This document shows positions 27,313-34,798 of a DNA stretch of 64,000 nucleotides, piece after piece. The notes below the pieces were generated by a model that was not told the origin of the DNA, did no database searches, and was given only the letters and a program-made list of their open reading frames with translations. The stretch comes from Pseudidiomarina homiensis (GTDB taxonomy: Bacteria > Pseudomonadota > Gammaproteobacteria > Enterobacterales > Alteromonadaceae), in the NCBI RefSeq assembly GCF_003987225.1, contig NZ_PIPX01000001.1:1178001-1242000 (forward strand), in the 5' to 3' direction. The translations under genes and the position numbers were made by a program. Numbering within the stretch: position 1 is the first letter of the stretch; each line of letters starts with the position of its first letter.

Positions 27313-28608
27313 TTACCGGCGCCAATAGCGGTAGCCGAGGGTTAGCGGGAGCAGCAAGGCGTGGGTCATTTGCCGGGCCATGGGGCGGGTTTTGGCGCTG
27401 CACCAGAAGCTAAAGTAGCCTGCCATGGCGTACGCCAGCACGGTCGCAAGTGCAGCGCCCATGCCGCCGTAGCGCGGGATCAGCCACAGGTTGGCCGCCA
27501 CGTTAAACACCGCGCCCAAACCGTGCGTCACCAACGAAAACGGCATGTACCGCTTGGCCAACAGCCATTTACTCGCCACCGCGCGCATAAACACAAACAC
27601 ACCGGCCCAGATATGCACCGCCAGAATTGCGGCGCTCGCTTGATACTCCGCACCGAAGAGCCAAGGCACCACCACAGGCGACGCAAACGACACCACTACG
27701 GCGATACTCAGCGAAAGCAGTAACATGGCGTCCACTAACTGTTGCACGCGCGCTGTGAACCACTGAGGGCGTTCCTCGCGGTGCTTCATAAGTACAGTAA
27801 AATAGGAACTGACAATGGCGACCGCCAAAAAGTACCACGCTTCGGAAAGTCGCGCGGCCAGAGCGTAATTGCCCAAGACGTCATCGCTGGTCATGTGACC
27901 GAGCATGATCTGATCGATTTTCAGGTAGATTGCTGCGGCGACGCCGGACAGCAACAACCAACCGGTTTGCCGAAAAAGTTGTCGGGCGTAATCGAAGGAA
28001 AAATCGCGCAGGCTTAACCAGCTGCGCGTGGCTTGTCGATAAAGCAGCAACAAGCCGCCGTCGGTGAACACATAATCTGCGGCAAACACCACGGCGATCC
28101 AAAATAAGTCTTGCGTCCACCAGGCGACCAGAATTTTGCCGATGCCGCTAACGAGCACGACGCCACTACGTACCAAACTGATCGGCTTGTGGGCAAGTTG
28201 CGCTTGAAAGAAAAAGCGCACCACCTGCACGGCTTGGGTGACGGTCGCTAGCGCCAGTACGGCGAGGGCCATGCGGGCGTCGAGTGCAAGGTCATTGGCG
28301 AGCAGCACCCAGGCCAGTAATAAGCCCAGGCCGAGAACGGCGCCGATGAGACGCATGCCAAGGGTGGTGGCCATTACTTGCTTGCGCGAGTGATGCCCCT
28401 CGACCAGCTCGCGAGTCACCACGTCGTTGACGCCAAGAGCAGCTAGGGGCAACACCAACGTGACCGCGGCGAGCACATAGGCCAACTGGCCAAACACTTC
28501 GGGCCCAAGCGCACGCGCCAACCATAGCGTCACGACCAAATTCACCGCCATGGTAAATACGCGTTCAATCATCATCCAAGAAGCGTTTGCCAGCACCGCT
28601 CGCGTCAT
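27313..28608 (-). CDS. Second polysaccharide flippase (MOP superfamily)
   Basis: This is a membrane protein with about 12-14 helices and the MOP flippase start TRAVLANASWMMIERVFTM followed by LARALGPEVFGQLAYVLAA. It should flip an undecaprenyl-linked glycan. The ATG at 28608 has AGGG six bases upstream and gives 431 residues; the frame is open further to a GTG at 28671 inside a palindromic repeat, whose translation (VEPRAAPVYAKG) is repeat sequence and unlikely to be native. It differs clearly from the flippase at 5440. Confidence 0.85.
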   Translation of the reverse strand: MTRAVLANASWMMIERVFTMAVNLVVTLWLARALGPEVFGQLAYVLAAVTLVLPLAALGVNDVVTRELVEGHHSRKQVMATTLGMRLIGAVLGLGLLLAWVLLANDLALDARMALAVLALATVTQAVQVVRFFFQAQLAHKPISLVRSGVVLVSGIGKILVAWWTQDLFWIAVVFAADYVFTDGGLLLLYRQATRSWLSLRDFSFDYARQLFRQTGWLLLSGVAAAIYLKIDQIMLGHMTSDDVLGNYALAARLSEAWYFLAVAIVSSYFTVLMKHREERPQWFTARVQQLVDAMLLLSLSIAVVVSFASPVVVPWLFGAEYQASAAILAVHIWAGVFVFMRAVASKWLLAKRYMPFSLVTHGLGAVFNVAANLWLIPRYGGMGAALATVLAYAMAGYFSFWCSAKTRPMARQMTHALLLPLTLGYRYWRR

Positions 28609-28655
28609 ACCCAACCCTGAAGTCGCAGAAAAGCCCTTAGCATACACTGGGGCCG

Positions 28656-28828
28656 CCCGCGGTTCTACCACGGGGGAATCCGAACATTGTGCGTAGCCCG
28701 TGGTTCTACCACGGGTTTAACCTGACATTTCCGTCATGATCGATGAATTGGGCATCCCCCGCAGTAGAACTGCGGGCTACCATGTGACGCGGTGGTGGTA
28801 ATTACCCCGCAGTAGAACTGCGGGCTAC
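28656..28828. repeat. REP-like palindrome cluster D (4 copies)
   Basis: Copies lie at 28656-28674 (one stem mismatch), 28693-28715, 28758-28780 and 28806-28828. The last runs into the 3' end of the secreted-protein gene on the minus strand and supplies its stop codon TAG at 28825-28827. The rest of the gap 28609-28824 is spacer sequence common to the other clusters. Confidence 0.93.
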
Positions 28829-30519
28829 GGGCTACTAACGCGCTGTGAATCATTCGGCATCCAGTTGCGGTCGTTGCCGATGGTGTAGGCGGAGTGCAGC
28901 GCTAACAGGTCGGGTTCTTGCGCGACCACCACGGTCAGTGCGATGCGTTGGCTGGTATGCAGCAAGCCCTTGGCGAACAGCGCCTCGCGCACCACGCCGG
29001 CGAGCTTGGTGACGCCGGTCGACGCACGTAAGTCACCCACTAACGCCTCAGCTAACTCATGGCGCACGCCATCAGCATCCGTCACCTCTATGTAAACCTT
29101 GGGAATCTCATCACCCGCAGCAAACACCTTGCGGTTGGTCAGGTACAGAATCTGATCCACCCCAACCCCAGACTGCGCCGACACCTGTTGCACCGCATAC
29201 GGCAGAGCAGCCACCGTAAATGCCGTGCCATTCAAACCCCACGCACCAAGTGCAAGCGGGTCAAGGTCAACGGTGTGCTCCTCTCCAAAACCAACCACTG
29301 CGGTCAGCGTAAAATCCCCATGAGTAACCACTAACTCACCGTTCAAGCGCAAGCTCAACAGCTGCGATGCCAATAAGTCACTGCCGTCGGCAAGCTGCGC
29401 ATTACAACGCCACTGCAACGCGTCGGCGGTCACCTCTAGCCATACGCAGCTCGAACTCGGTAGCTCCACGTGCGGACTCAAGTCGCCCGGCTCCAGCTCC
29501 CCTGCCCCTAAGCCCAACCAAGAAAACCGATCACTGCCCGACAACGTGTAGGTCACGTTCTGCGGTACAGCCGCAAGGTCTAACGCAGCGGTTTGCAACT
29601 GAAACTCGGCGCTATCCGTGTCAGCGTCACTGTCGCTAGCACCAACCACAAACAGTCGGCGGTACGGCTCCTCCACCGCGACCGTGCGATCAAACACCTC
29701 TGTCCCGACCTTCATTTGCCATTGCGGCTGCAGGGTAACAAGCGTGGCGCGGTCCTCGTTGTGCACATCAAGTTCATCAGGCACATGGCCAGGCACATCC
29801 GGATAACCATCGTAATTGGTGCGCGACACCGTCATCACGGGGTAGCTCGACGCATTCAGCGCCACTAGCTTAGCGGCATCCAGCGACACCGCACCAAAAT
29901 CGATGGGCGCCCCCACGGTGGTTAGTTCGCTCGGACCATTGAAGTCGGTAATGCGGAACTTGACCCATGTCAGATCTTCGGCAGCAAGATAGCCGCTACC
30001 AATGTTGTCCAAGGTCAGCCCTTTGTAAGCACGCAGCAGATCAGGCGCGGCCCAGACCCGCAGAAAATGCTCGGTTTCACTAATGTAACCACGACAAAGC
30101 TCGTCGATGGTCAAGTACGGGTAGGTCGTTTGCGACTCATAATGCCAGTGCGTGTACTGCGGATTCGCAGCCACCGCCGTGTGACATGGGTGGTCGCGGT
30201 CATCACCGACATTGAAGACAAAGTTGGTGGTCGGCAGGTTGTATTCTTTCTGACTCTCAATATACAGCTGGGCGGGCAGGCTCGAAGTGTCAACCACACC
30301 CTCGCCTGGAAACTGCAGAATAATAAAGTCACCGCGGGCATAACTGTCGCGAAGCTCCATGTGAATCGATGAAGAATTAAAGCTATCGGTCAGCGAGAGG
30401 TATTCGGGTGAGGTTCGTACTGCTTGGGTTTGTTGTAAGTCAGCACTCAATGCCATAGACGAGAAAAAAGCCGCGGCGCCAAGCGCAACGGCTGCGAAAC
30501 TACTTTTACACATATCCAT
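28825..30519 (-). CDS. Large secreted surface protein, paralogue 1
   Basis: The 564-residue protein has a signal peptide (AAVALGAAAFFSSMALSAD) and is acidic and rich in Thr, Ser, Asp and beta-prone segments. It is clearly related to the proteins at 33017 and 36803: shared blocks include NYDGYPDVPGHVPDELD, VDQILYLTNR, GVTKLAGVVREALFAKGLL and the end HSAYTIG.DRNWMPNDSQRV. No enzyme motif is seen. I infer an extracellular, perhaps S-layer-like, protein. The final residues SSP and the TAG stop come from the adjoining palindrome. AAGGA precedes the first ATG by four bases and the second (30513) by ten, so either may be used. Confidence 0.7.
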   Translation of the reverse strand: MDMCKSSFAAVALGAAAFFSSMALSADLQQTQAVRTSPEYLSLTDSFNSSSIHMELRDSYARGDFIILQFPGEGVVDTSSLPAQLYIESQKEYNLPTTNFVFNVGDDRDHPCHTAVAANPQYTHWHYESQTTYPYLTIDELCRGYISETEHFLRVWAAPDLLRAYKGLTLDNIGSGYLAAEDLTWVKFRITDFNGPSELTTVGAPIDFGAVSLDAAKLVALNASSYPVMTVSRTNYDGYPDVPGHVPDELDVHNEDRATLVTLQPQWQMKVGTEVFDRTVAVEEPYRRLFVVGASDSDADTDSAEFQLQTAALDLAAVPQNVTYTLSGSDRFSWLGLGAGELEPGDLSPHVELPSSSCVWLEVTADALQWRCNAQLADGSDLLASQLLSLRLNGELVVTHGDFTLTAVVGFGEEHTVDLDPLALGAWGLNGTAFTVAALPYAVQQVSAQSGVGVDQILYLTNRKVFAAGDEIPKVYIEVTDADGVRHELAEALVGDLRASTGVTKLAGVVREALFAKGLLHTSQRIALTVVVAQEPDLLALHSAYTIGNDRNWMPNDSQRVSSP

Positions 30520-30689
30520 ATTCCTTGTTTTTTGTCATACAGCGCAACAGCTTTCAAAAGCCTGCGGTACGAAATGCGCCGGTGTCCTCATTCCTTTTAC
30601 CGCGCTTTCTAAATTACCCTAGGAATATGATTTGTAAAGAATTATCGTACTTTTTATGTCGCAAATGTCACACAACCTCGTATGAGTAC

Positions 30690-30821
30690 CCCGTAGTTCT
30701 ACTACGGGTCTAACCCGAACATTGTGCGATGGTTGTAGTGGGTAGCCCGTAGTTCTACTACGGGTCCAGCCCGAACATTGTGCGATGGTTATAGTTACCC
30801 CGCAGTAAAACTGCGGGCTAC
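30690..30821. repeat. REP-like palindrome cluster E (3 copies)
   Basis: Copies at 30690-30708 and 30742-30764 have the GTAG/CTAC stem; the one at 30799-30821 has GCAG/CTGC and an A replacing the loop G (CAGTAAAACTG). The stretch 30520-30887 holds otherwise only the promoter side of the gene to its left and a terminator at 30829; no gene is seen. Confidence 0.93.
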
Positions 30822-30828
30822 ACGCCCA

Positions 30829-30858
30829 CAAAAAAAAGCAAGCGCCAAGGCGCTTGCT
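30829..30858 (-). terminator. Rho-independent terminator
   Basis: The perfect inverted repeat AGCAAGCGCC-AA-GGCGCTTGCT (30837-30858) is followed on the minus strand by a run of T (the A-run at 30829-30836). It lies 29 bases downstream of the 42-residue gene and ends the transcript that starts at darT or at that gene. Confidence 0.88.
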
Positions 30859-30887
30859 TTCTAGAATTATCAATGAATTAACTTAAG

Positions 30888-31016
30888 TTAAGCTGCTTTA
30901 GATAAACGCTTCATTTCAAGTGAGTTTTCAAGCTTCTTCCGAAGAGCTTCTACTCGCTCAGCGCTCTTACGCATTTCCTTAAGTAACATATCCACTTTCT
31001 GTGCATCGTATTTCAT
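30888..31016 (-). CDS. Small coiled-coil protein of unknown function
   Basis: A 42-residue frame starts at ATG 31016 with an excellent ribosome site (GGGAG, six to seven bases upstream) and ends in TAA directly before a strong terminator. The product (MKYDAQKVDMLLKEMRKSAE...) is a single charged helix with heptad-like leucines and methionines, KRLSKAA at the end, no membrane segment and no known motif. It is 75 bases downstream of darG on the same strand. It could be a third part of the toxin-antitoxin module or an independent regulator; neither is proven. Confidence 0.72.
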   Translation of the reverse strand: MKYDAQKVDMLLKEMRKSAERVEALRKKLENSLEMKRLSKAA

Positions 31017-31091
31017 CACGTTCTCCCTTTAAGTGAATGTTTTAAATATAGGGCAAATCATCAAGCTCCGCAATCACGGCTCCCAGAGTAG

Positions 31092-32126
31092 TTACAGCCA
31101 ACGATGCTTGTTCAATACACCTTCTGCAATTTGAATTTGTCTCGAGGTGAAAATTTGCTTTCTTTTGTTCCATGCGTGAACACGTGCTACGAGCTCATCT
31201 CCATCGTTGGTATTATCGTGTTTCTTCAGCCAGTGTACTGTCGAGAGTAATTCAAGTCCTTGCGGAGACTCAAAACCTTCAACCAACTGTGAAACACGTT
31301 CAAAGCGCTCCCGAGTATCCGAATAAGCTTTAAGATACTCTTGAGCTTCTTGTACGGCACCCGGTACTAAATGCAATTCCTTCTCAGGTGAATCTCCACC
31401 ATCAGCGTAACCAGAAATAAAGTGTCCTTCTAACGCATTTAGCACATGACGAAGGTTTTGTGCATAGGGTCCATAATGCGCTTTTTGATATCTCAGACGC
31501 AACGGTTCTCCAGCTTCTTGCATAAAATACAAAAGCTTATGTACTTCAAGGAGTGAAATTGTAGGATCAAGAAGCCCTTTTAAGTAACGCTCCATAAGCT
31601 CGATAAGTACGGCTCTTCCAGCAGTCATAAGCGGCGTTTTTTTACTTTTAGCTATTTGGTCAGTTTGTGGAGCTCCGCTAGGCTCAAATACAAGAATCTC
31701 GACTTCACTCAAAGGGCGCATGGCTGCTTCTATTCGCTCGCGCACAACGTCCCAATCGAGTCCTCCTAATCCAGCTCCCAATGGCGGAATGGCAATAGAC
31801 CCAATGTTCAATCTTTTGATTTCTGCGACCAGTGCTTGCAATCCTGCGTCGATATCTTCGAGTCGACTTGCACCCCGCCAATGACGTTTCGTTGGGAAGT
31901 TAATAATAAAACGTGGATTTGCAAGTTGCCCTGTTTCGAACACAAACATCTGGCCCGGCTTAATCTGGTTGTTTTTGCATGCCATAGCGTACGCTTCGAA
32001 GTTTGCAGGCCATGCTTTTTTAAACTGTAGCGCAATACCTCGCCCCATGACACCGACACAATTTACGGTATTCACGATAGCTTCTACGTCTGCACGCAAG
32101 ATATCTCCACGCGTTAGTTCAAGCAT
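31092..32126 (-). CDS. darG: DarG macrodomain antitoxin (ADP-ribosylglycohydrolase)
   Basis: DarG removes ADP-ribose from DNA thymidines modified by DarT and also binds the toxin. The N-terminal macrodomain is plain: NTVNCVGVMGRGIALQFKK and IPPLGAGLGGLDWDVV, with INFPTKRHWRGASRLEDI between. From about residue 185 follows the C-terminal toxin-binding domain (LLEVHKLLYFMQEAGEPL, KAHYGPYAQNLRHVLNAL). The 344 residues are normal. AAGGAG lies nine bases before the ATG, and the ancestral darT stop overlaps that site. The antitoxin is intact although its toxin is frameshifted. Confidence 0.93.
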   Translation of the reverse strand: MLELTRGDILRADVEAIVNTVNCVGVMGRGIALQFKKAWPANFEAYAMACKNNQIKPGQMFVFETGQLANPRFIINFPTKRHWRGASRLEDIDAGLQALVAEIKRLNIGSIAIPPLGAGLGGLDWDVVRERIEAAMRPLSEVEILVFEPSGAPQTDQIAKSKKTPLMTAGRAVLIELMERYLKGLLDPTISLLEVHKLLYFMQEAGEPLRLRYQKAHYGPYAQNLRHVLNALEGHFISGYADGGDSPEKELHLVPGAVQEAQEYLKAYSDTRERFERVSQLVEGFESPQGLELLSTVHWLKKHDNTNDGDELVARVHAWNKRKQIFTSRQIQIAEGVLNKHRWL

Positions 32127-32139
32127 TTTTGCGGTCTCC

Positions 32140-32209
32140 TTAGTAATACCAGTCAGGCCTTATTGTAATCGAGGGTTTGTGCTCTGTAGCGCAGACTGCA
32201 TTTGTCACT
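32140..32209 (-). pseudogene. Out-of-frame remnant: conserved C-terminus of DarT
   Basis: Reading the minus strand one base back from the darT TGA gives VTNAVCATEHKP followed by SITIRPDWYY and TAA (stop at 32140-32142). This is the canonical DarT ending. The TAA runs directly into the AAGGAG of darG, the spacing expected of an intact darT-darG operon. Restoring one G after CAAG near 32207 joins the two parts into a 212-residue protein. No slippery heptamer is seen at the junction, so a mutation or a read error is more likely than programmed frameshifting. Confidence 0.85.
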
Positions 32210-32777
32210 TGACAGTTCTCGATTGAACACCAATCTCCTCGATGAGATGCCACGGAAAACTTTCCTCCATAAGAAACTCTGATTGCTTTCCGTCTTTGGA
32301 CAAACGCCAATCCCTCGCATTGATGGCCGCCCAGTTAAGTTCATTCAGCTGACTCAAATCATTTCTGTCTTCAAAGAACGCGGAGCCAGCATTCGATAAT
32401 GTAAAAACCCAACGTCGCTGATGCTCTTGTGCCCATTGAACACTTTCGTAAAGATCTGCTTGTAAATGAACAATCTCAGGTTGCCCGCCTCTATACGTCA
32501 ATTGATCATCATTCGCGCAATGAATCATGAACAGCATGATAGAGCGAGGGCAAAAATAAAAAGGCACACATTGACCAACATACAAGTCTGGATAACTGCT
32601 GAGCATGTTTTGCTGAAGTCGACGCAGTTTGATCGAACTTAATCCGATCGTAGTCCCCGAATCGACAGTATTCTGGTTTATTCGAGCATCACTCAATAAG
32701 CCGTTGGAAGCAATGATCGCCGGAAGTCTATCGACATGAACAATATGAAATATTTTGGGTCGTGCGGGTATGCTCAT
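32205..32777 (-). CDS. darT: DarT DNA ADP-ribosyltransferase toxin, frameshifted C-terminus
   Basis: DarT ADP-ribosylates thymidine in single-stranded DNA and acts in phage defence by abortive infection. The sequence shows the family start KIFHIVHVDRLPAIIASNGL, VPFYFCPRSIMLFMIH, and the catalytic glutamate block KQSEFLMEE, then WHLIEEIGVQSRTVK before a TGA. Family members continue about 20 residues to a conserved D-W-Y-Y/F end. That end is present just downstream in another frame (see the entry at 32140), so one base has been lost near 32207. As read, the protein is 190 residues and lacks the conserved C-terminal strand; it is probably inactive or weakened. Confidence 0.9.
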   Translation of the reverse strand: MSIPARPKIFHIVHVDRLPAIIASNGLLSDARINQNTVDSGTTIGLSSIKLRRLQQNMLSSYPDLYVGQCVPFYFCPRSIMLFMIHCANDDQLTYRGGQPEIVHLQADLYESVQWAQEHQRRWVFTLSNAGSAFFEDRNDLSQLNELNWAAINARDWRLSKDGKQSEFLMEESFPWHLIEEIGVQSRTVK

Positions 32778-32864
32778 TTTACTTTCTTATTGCTAACATT
32801 AACTTCAGAATAGATCGGTTCACCCCATTTTGGAATTATTCATTATCGTCATTTTTTGTAATGC

Positions 32865-33012
32865 GTAGCCCGTGGTTCTACCACGGGTCCAACCCAACGT
32901 TTTAACCATCGCCAAACATAAAAAAACCCGCAGTAGAACTGCGGGCTACATCGGGTCCAACTCGAACATTCTGCGGTGGTTAAAGTTACCCCGCAGTAGA
33001 ACTGCGGGCTAC
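32865..33012. repeat. REP-like palindrome cluster F (3 copies)
   Basis: Copies at 32865-32887, 32927-32949 and 32990-33012, the first with GTGG/CCAC and the others with GCAG/CTGC stems. They fill the space between darT and the secreted-protein gene whose TAA stop (33017) lies just outside the last copy. Confidence 0.93.
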
Positions 33013-33016
33013 GATG

Positions 33017-34543
33017 TTAGCTTGGCCCGTTGCCGTCGTAAACACGTTGCGAATCGTTCTGCACCCAACCGCGGTCAGAACCACCAACGTTGTAAGCCGA
33101 ATACACCTCAATACTGGCAGGATTCTCAGGCACGGTCACAGTAATCGAAACCTTCTGCGAAGCATCCAGCAATCCTCGAGCAAACATTGCTTCACGCAAC
33201 GCACCCGCAAGCTTAGTGATGCCTTTACCAGCTGTCAGACCACCAAGGTCATCGCTACTAAAGTGCTCACGCTCACCTGACTCCGTGATCACGTCAATAT
33301 AAATCGGTGGCTCAAAGTCACTGTAGTCTTTCTGACTCTTATTGGTCACATACAGAATCTGGTCGATACCGGTGCTGCCCGCATCGACTGACGCTTGCGC
33401 TGAATAAGGCATGTACGGAATATGGGTTTCAGAACCGTTAATATCCCACTCGCCGTAGTCAAGCTCTGCTAACTCTACGATGTAATCCGGTTGATCACCA
33501 CTGCGCAGTGTATACGGTATGCTCGTCGAACTTGAGACACCATTGGTAAGAATGCGACCTTGCGCTTTGAACGTACCACTTGGAATAATCGCGGTGCCAT
33601 TCGGTGTCAATGTAAGATCACTTCTATAATGTGAAAGAGCAGTTGTTTCACACACTGAGACCAGCTCACTAACGGATACGAATTCAATTTCACAGCCAGC
33701 AGTAGCGCTTGCTTGACTACTAAAATCAAATGAATTGGGGTCATTCGGAGATTCGTCAACAATCCAACTGAACATATTCGCACCCGAATAGGTCACACGA
33801 CGTTCGTAAGGAGCGGCCCAACCGTCGAAACCACCGCTTTTTCCATCAATATCCCAAATTACGACGTCATTTGAGCCCGACGTAAATGCAATACGATAGT
33901 CATTGATGACATCAACGGTGCGATCAAAACCCCACGTGCTATCGTTCAGCATTGGGCTGTAATACTGATATTGAATCGCAATCGACACTAGGCTCACAGA
34001 GTTTTCATCAGCTACATCTAACGGGTCAGGTGTATCGCCCTCGGTATCTGGATAATTGTCGTAGCCCGTACGCGAAATCGTCTCCACCGATAGGCTATCT
34101 AGACCTTCCAACTCAGGAGCATTGATCGTTACGTTACCAAGATTAAGTGAGACCCCAACGGTGGTATCACTGCCACTACCGGTAAGCTCCGTTACGCGGT
34201 ACTTCACCCATGTTTGTTCATTCTCAGCATCATAACCCGCGGTCACGTAATCGAGCGTCACGCCCTTCAAACCACCTCCTGCAGTGCTTAATGCACTTGG
34301 CGCTAAAGGACTGGTATCGACAATAGTCTCGCCTGGAAACAGCAAAATAACGAAATCGCCCACGGCGTATTCATCACGCAAAGTAACGGTGATATCGCGC
34401 GTGTCAAACGTTTCAACAAACGACAAAAATGCGTACGAAACACGTACATCGTCCGTTGAAATTCGAGTCGCGGGTAATGCCGTTGCGGTTCCATTCACGA
34501 ATAGTGCTGCCATCGCAGCTGAGAGTAAGGTTAGTTTTTTCAT
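33017..34543 (-). CDS. Large secreted surface protein, paralogue 2
   Basis: The 508-residue protein has a clear signal peptide (LTLLSAAMAALFVNGTATALP) and AAGGA before its ATG. Blocks shared with the other two paralogues include GYDNYPDTEGDTPDPLD, MFSWIVDESPNDPNSF, IDQILYVTNKSQKDYSDF, GITKLAGALREAMFARGLL and the ending VYSAYNVGGSDRGWVQNDS. It is acidic, with no catalytic motif or membrane segment. It was probably contiguous with the gene at 36803 before the group II intron arrived. S-layer or cell-surface coat is my inference, not a domain match. Confidence 0.7.
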   Translation of the reverse strand: MKKLTLLSAAMAALFVNGTATALPATRISTDDVRVSYAFLSFVETFDTRDITVTLRDEYAVGDFVILLFPGETIVDTSPLAPSALSTAGGGLKGVTLDYVTAGYDAENEQTWVKYRVTELTGSGSDTTVGVSLNLGNVTINAPELEGLDSLSVETISRTGYDNYPDTEGDTPDPLDVADENSVSLVSIAIQYQYYSPMLNDSTWGFDRTVDVINDYRIAFTSGSNDVVIWDIDGKSGGFDGWAAPYERRVTYSGANMFSWIVDESPNDPNSFDFSSQASATAGCEIEFVSVSELVSVCETTALSHYRSDLTLTPNGTAIIPSGTFKAQGRILTNGVSSSTSIPYTLRSGDQPDYIVELAELDYGEWDINGSETHIPYMPYSAQASVDAGSTGIDQILYVTNKSQKDYSDFEPPIYIDVITESGEREHFSSDDLGGLTAGKGITKLAGALREAMFARGLLDASQKVSITVTVPENPASIEVYSAYNVGGSDRGWVQNDSQRVYDGNGPS

Positions 34544-34714
34544 CAGAATTCCTTGCGAGCCGCTTACTGTGTCGAACGTAAGTAATGACTCTATTTATTG
34601 TTGTTAGATCAGCGTTTTCACCTACGTAGTCTAAAAAACAATCACATTGATAACAATGGGTTGACAAGGTTCATATACCATACACGCACGTTGATATTTT
34701 GTTACTACTGGTAC

Positions 34715-34790
34715 CCCGTGGTTTTACCACGGGGCAAACCCGAACATTATGCGATGGTTGTAGTCAACCCGCAGTAGAACTGCGGGCTAC
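34715..34790. repeat. REP-like palindrome cluster G (2 copies)
   Basis: A head-to-head pair at 34715-34733 (GTGG stem, TTTTA loop) and 34768-34790 (GCAG stem). The group II intron ends nine bases beyond the second copy, so the intron lies between this pair and the terminator of the next gene. The remaining sequence 34544-34714 is the upstream region of the gene at 33017; a weak TTGTTA-17-TAGACT pair is visible on the minus strand. Confidence 0.92.
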
Positions 34791-34798
34791 ATCATCGG

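Noticed and set aside
28608-28671. Longer N-terminus of the second flippase starting at a GTG in a REP (VEPRAAPVYAKG...).
   Set aside because: The ATG at 28608 has a good ribosome site and the family-like start; the extension is repeat-derived.
32200-32212. Programmed -1 frameshifting to make full-length DarT.
   Set aside because: No X-XXY-YYZ slippery heptamer or clear downstream pseudoknot is visible at the junction; a lost base is simpler.
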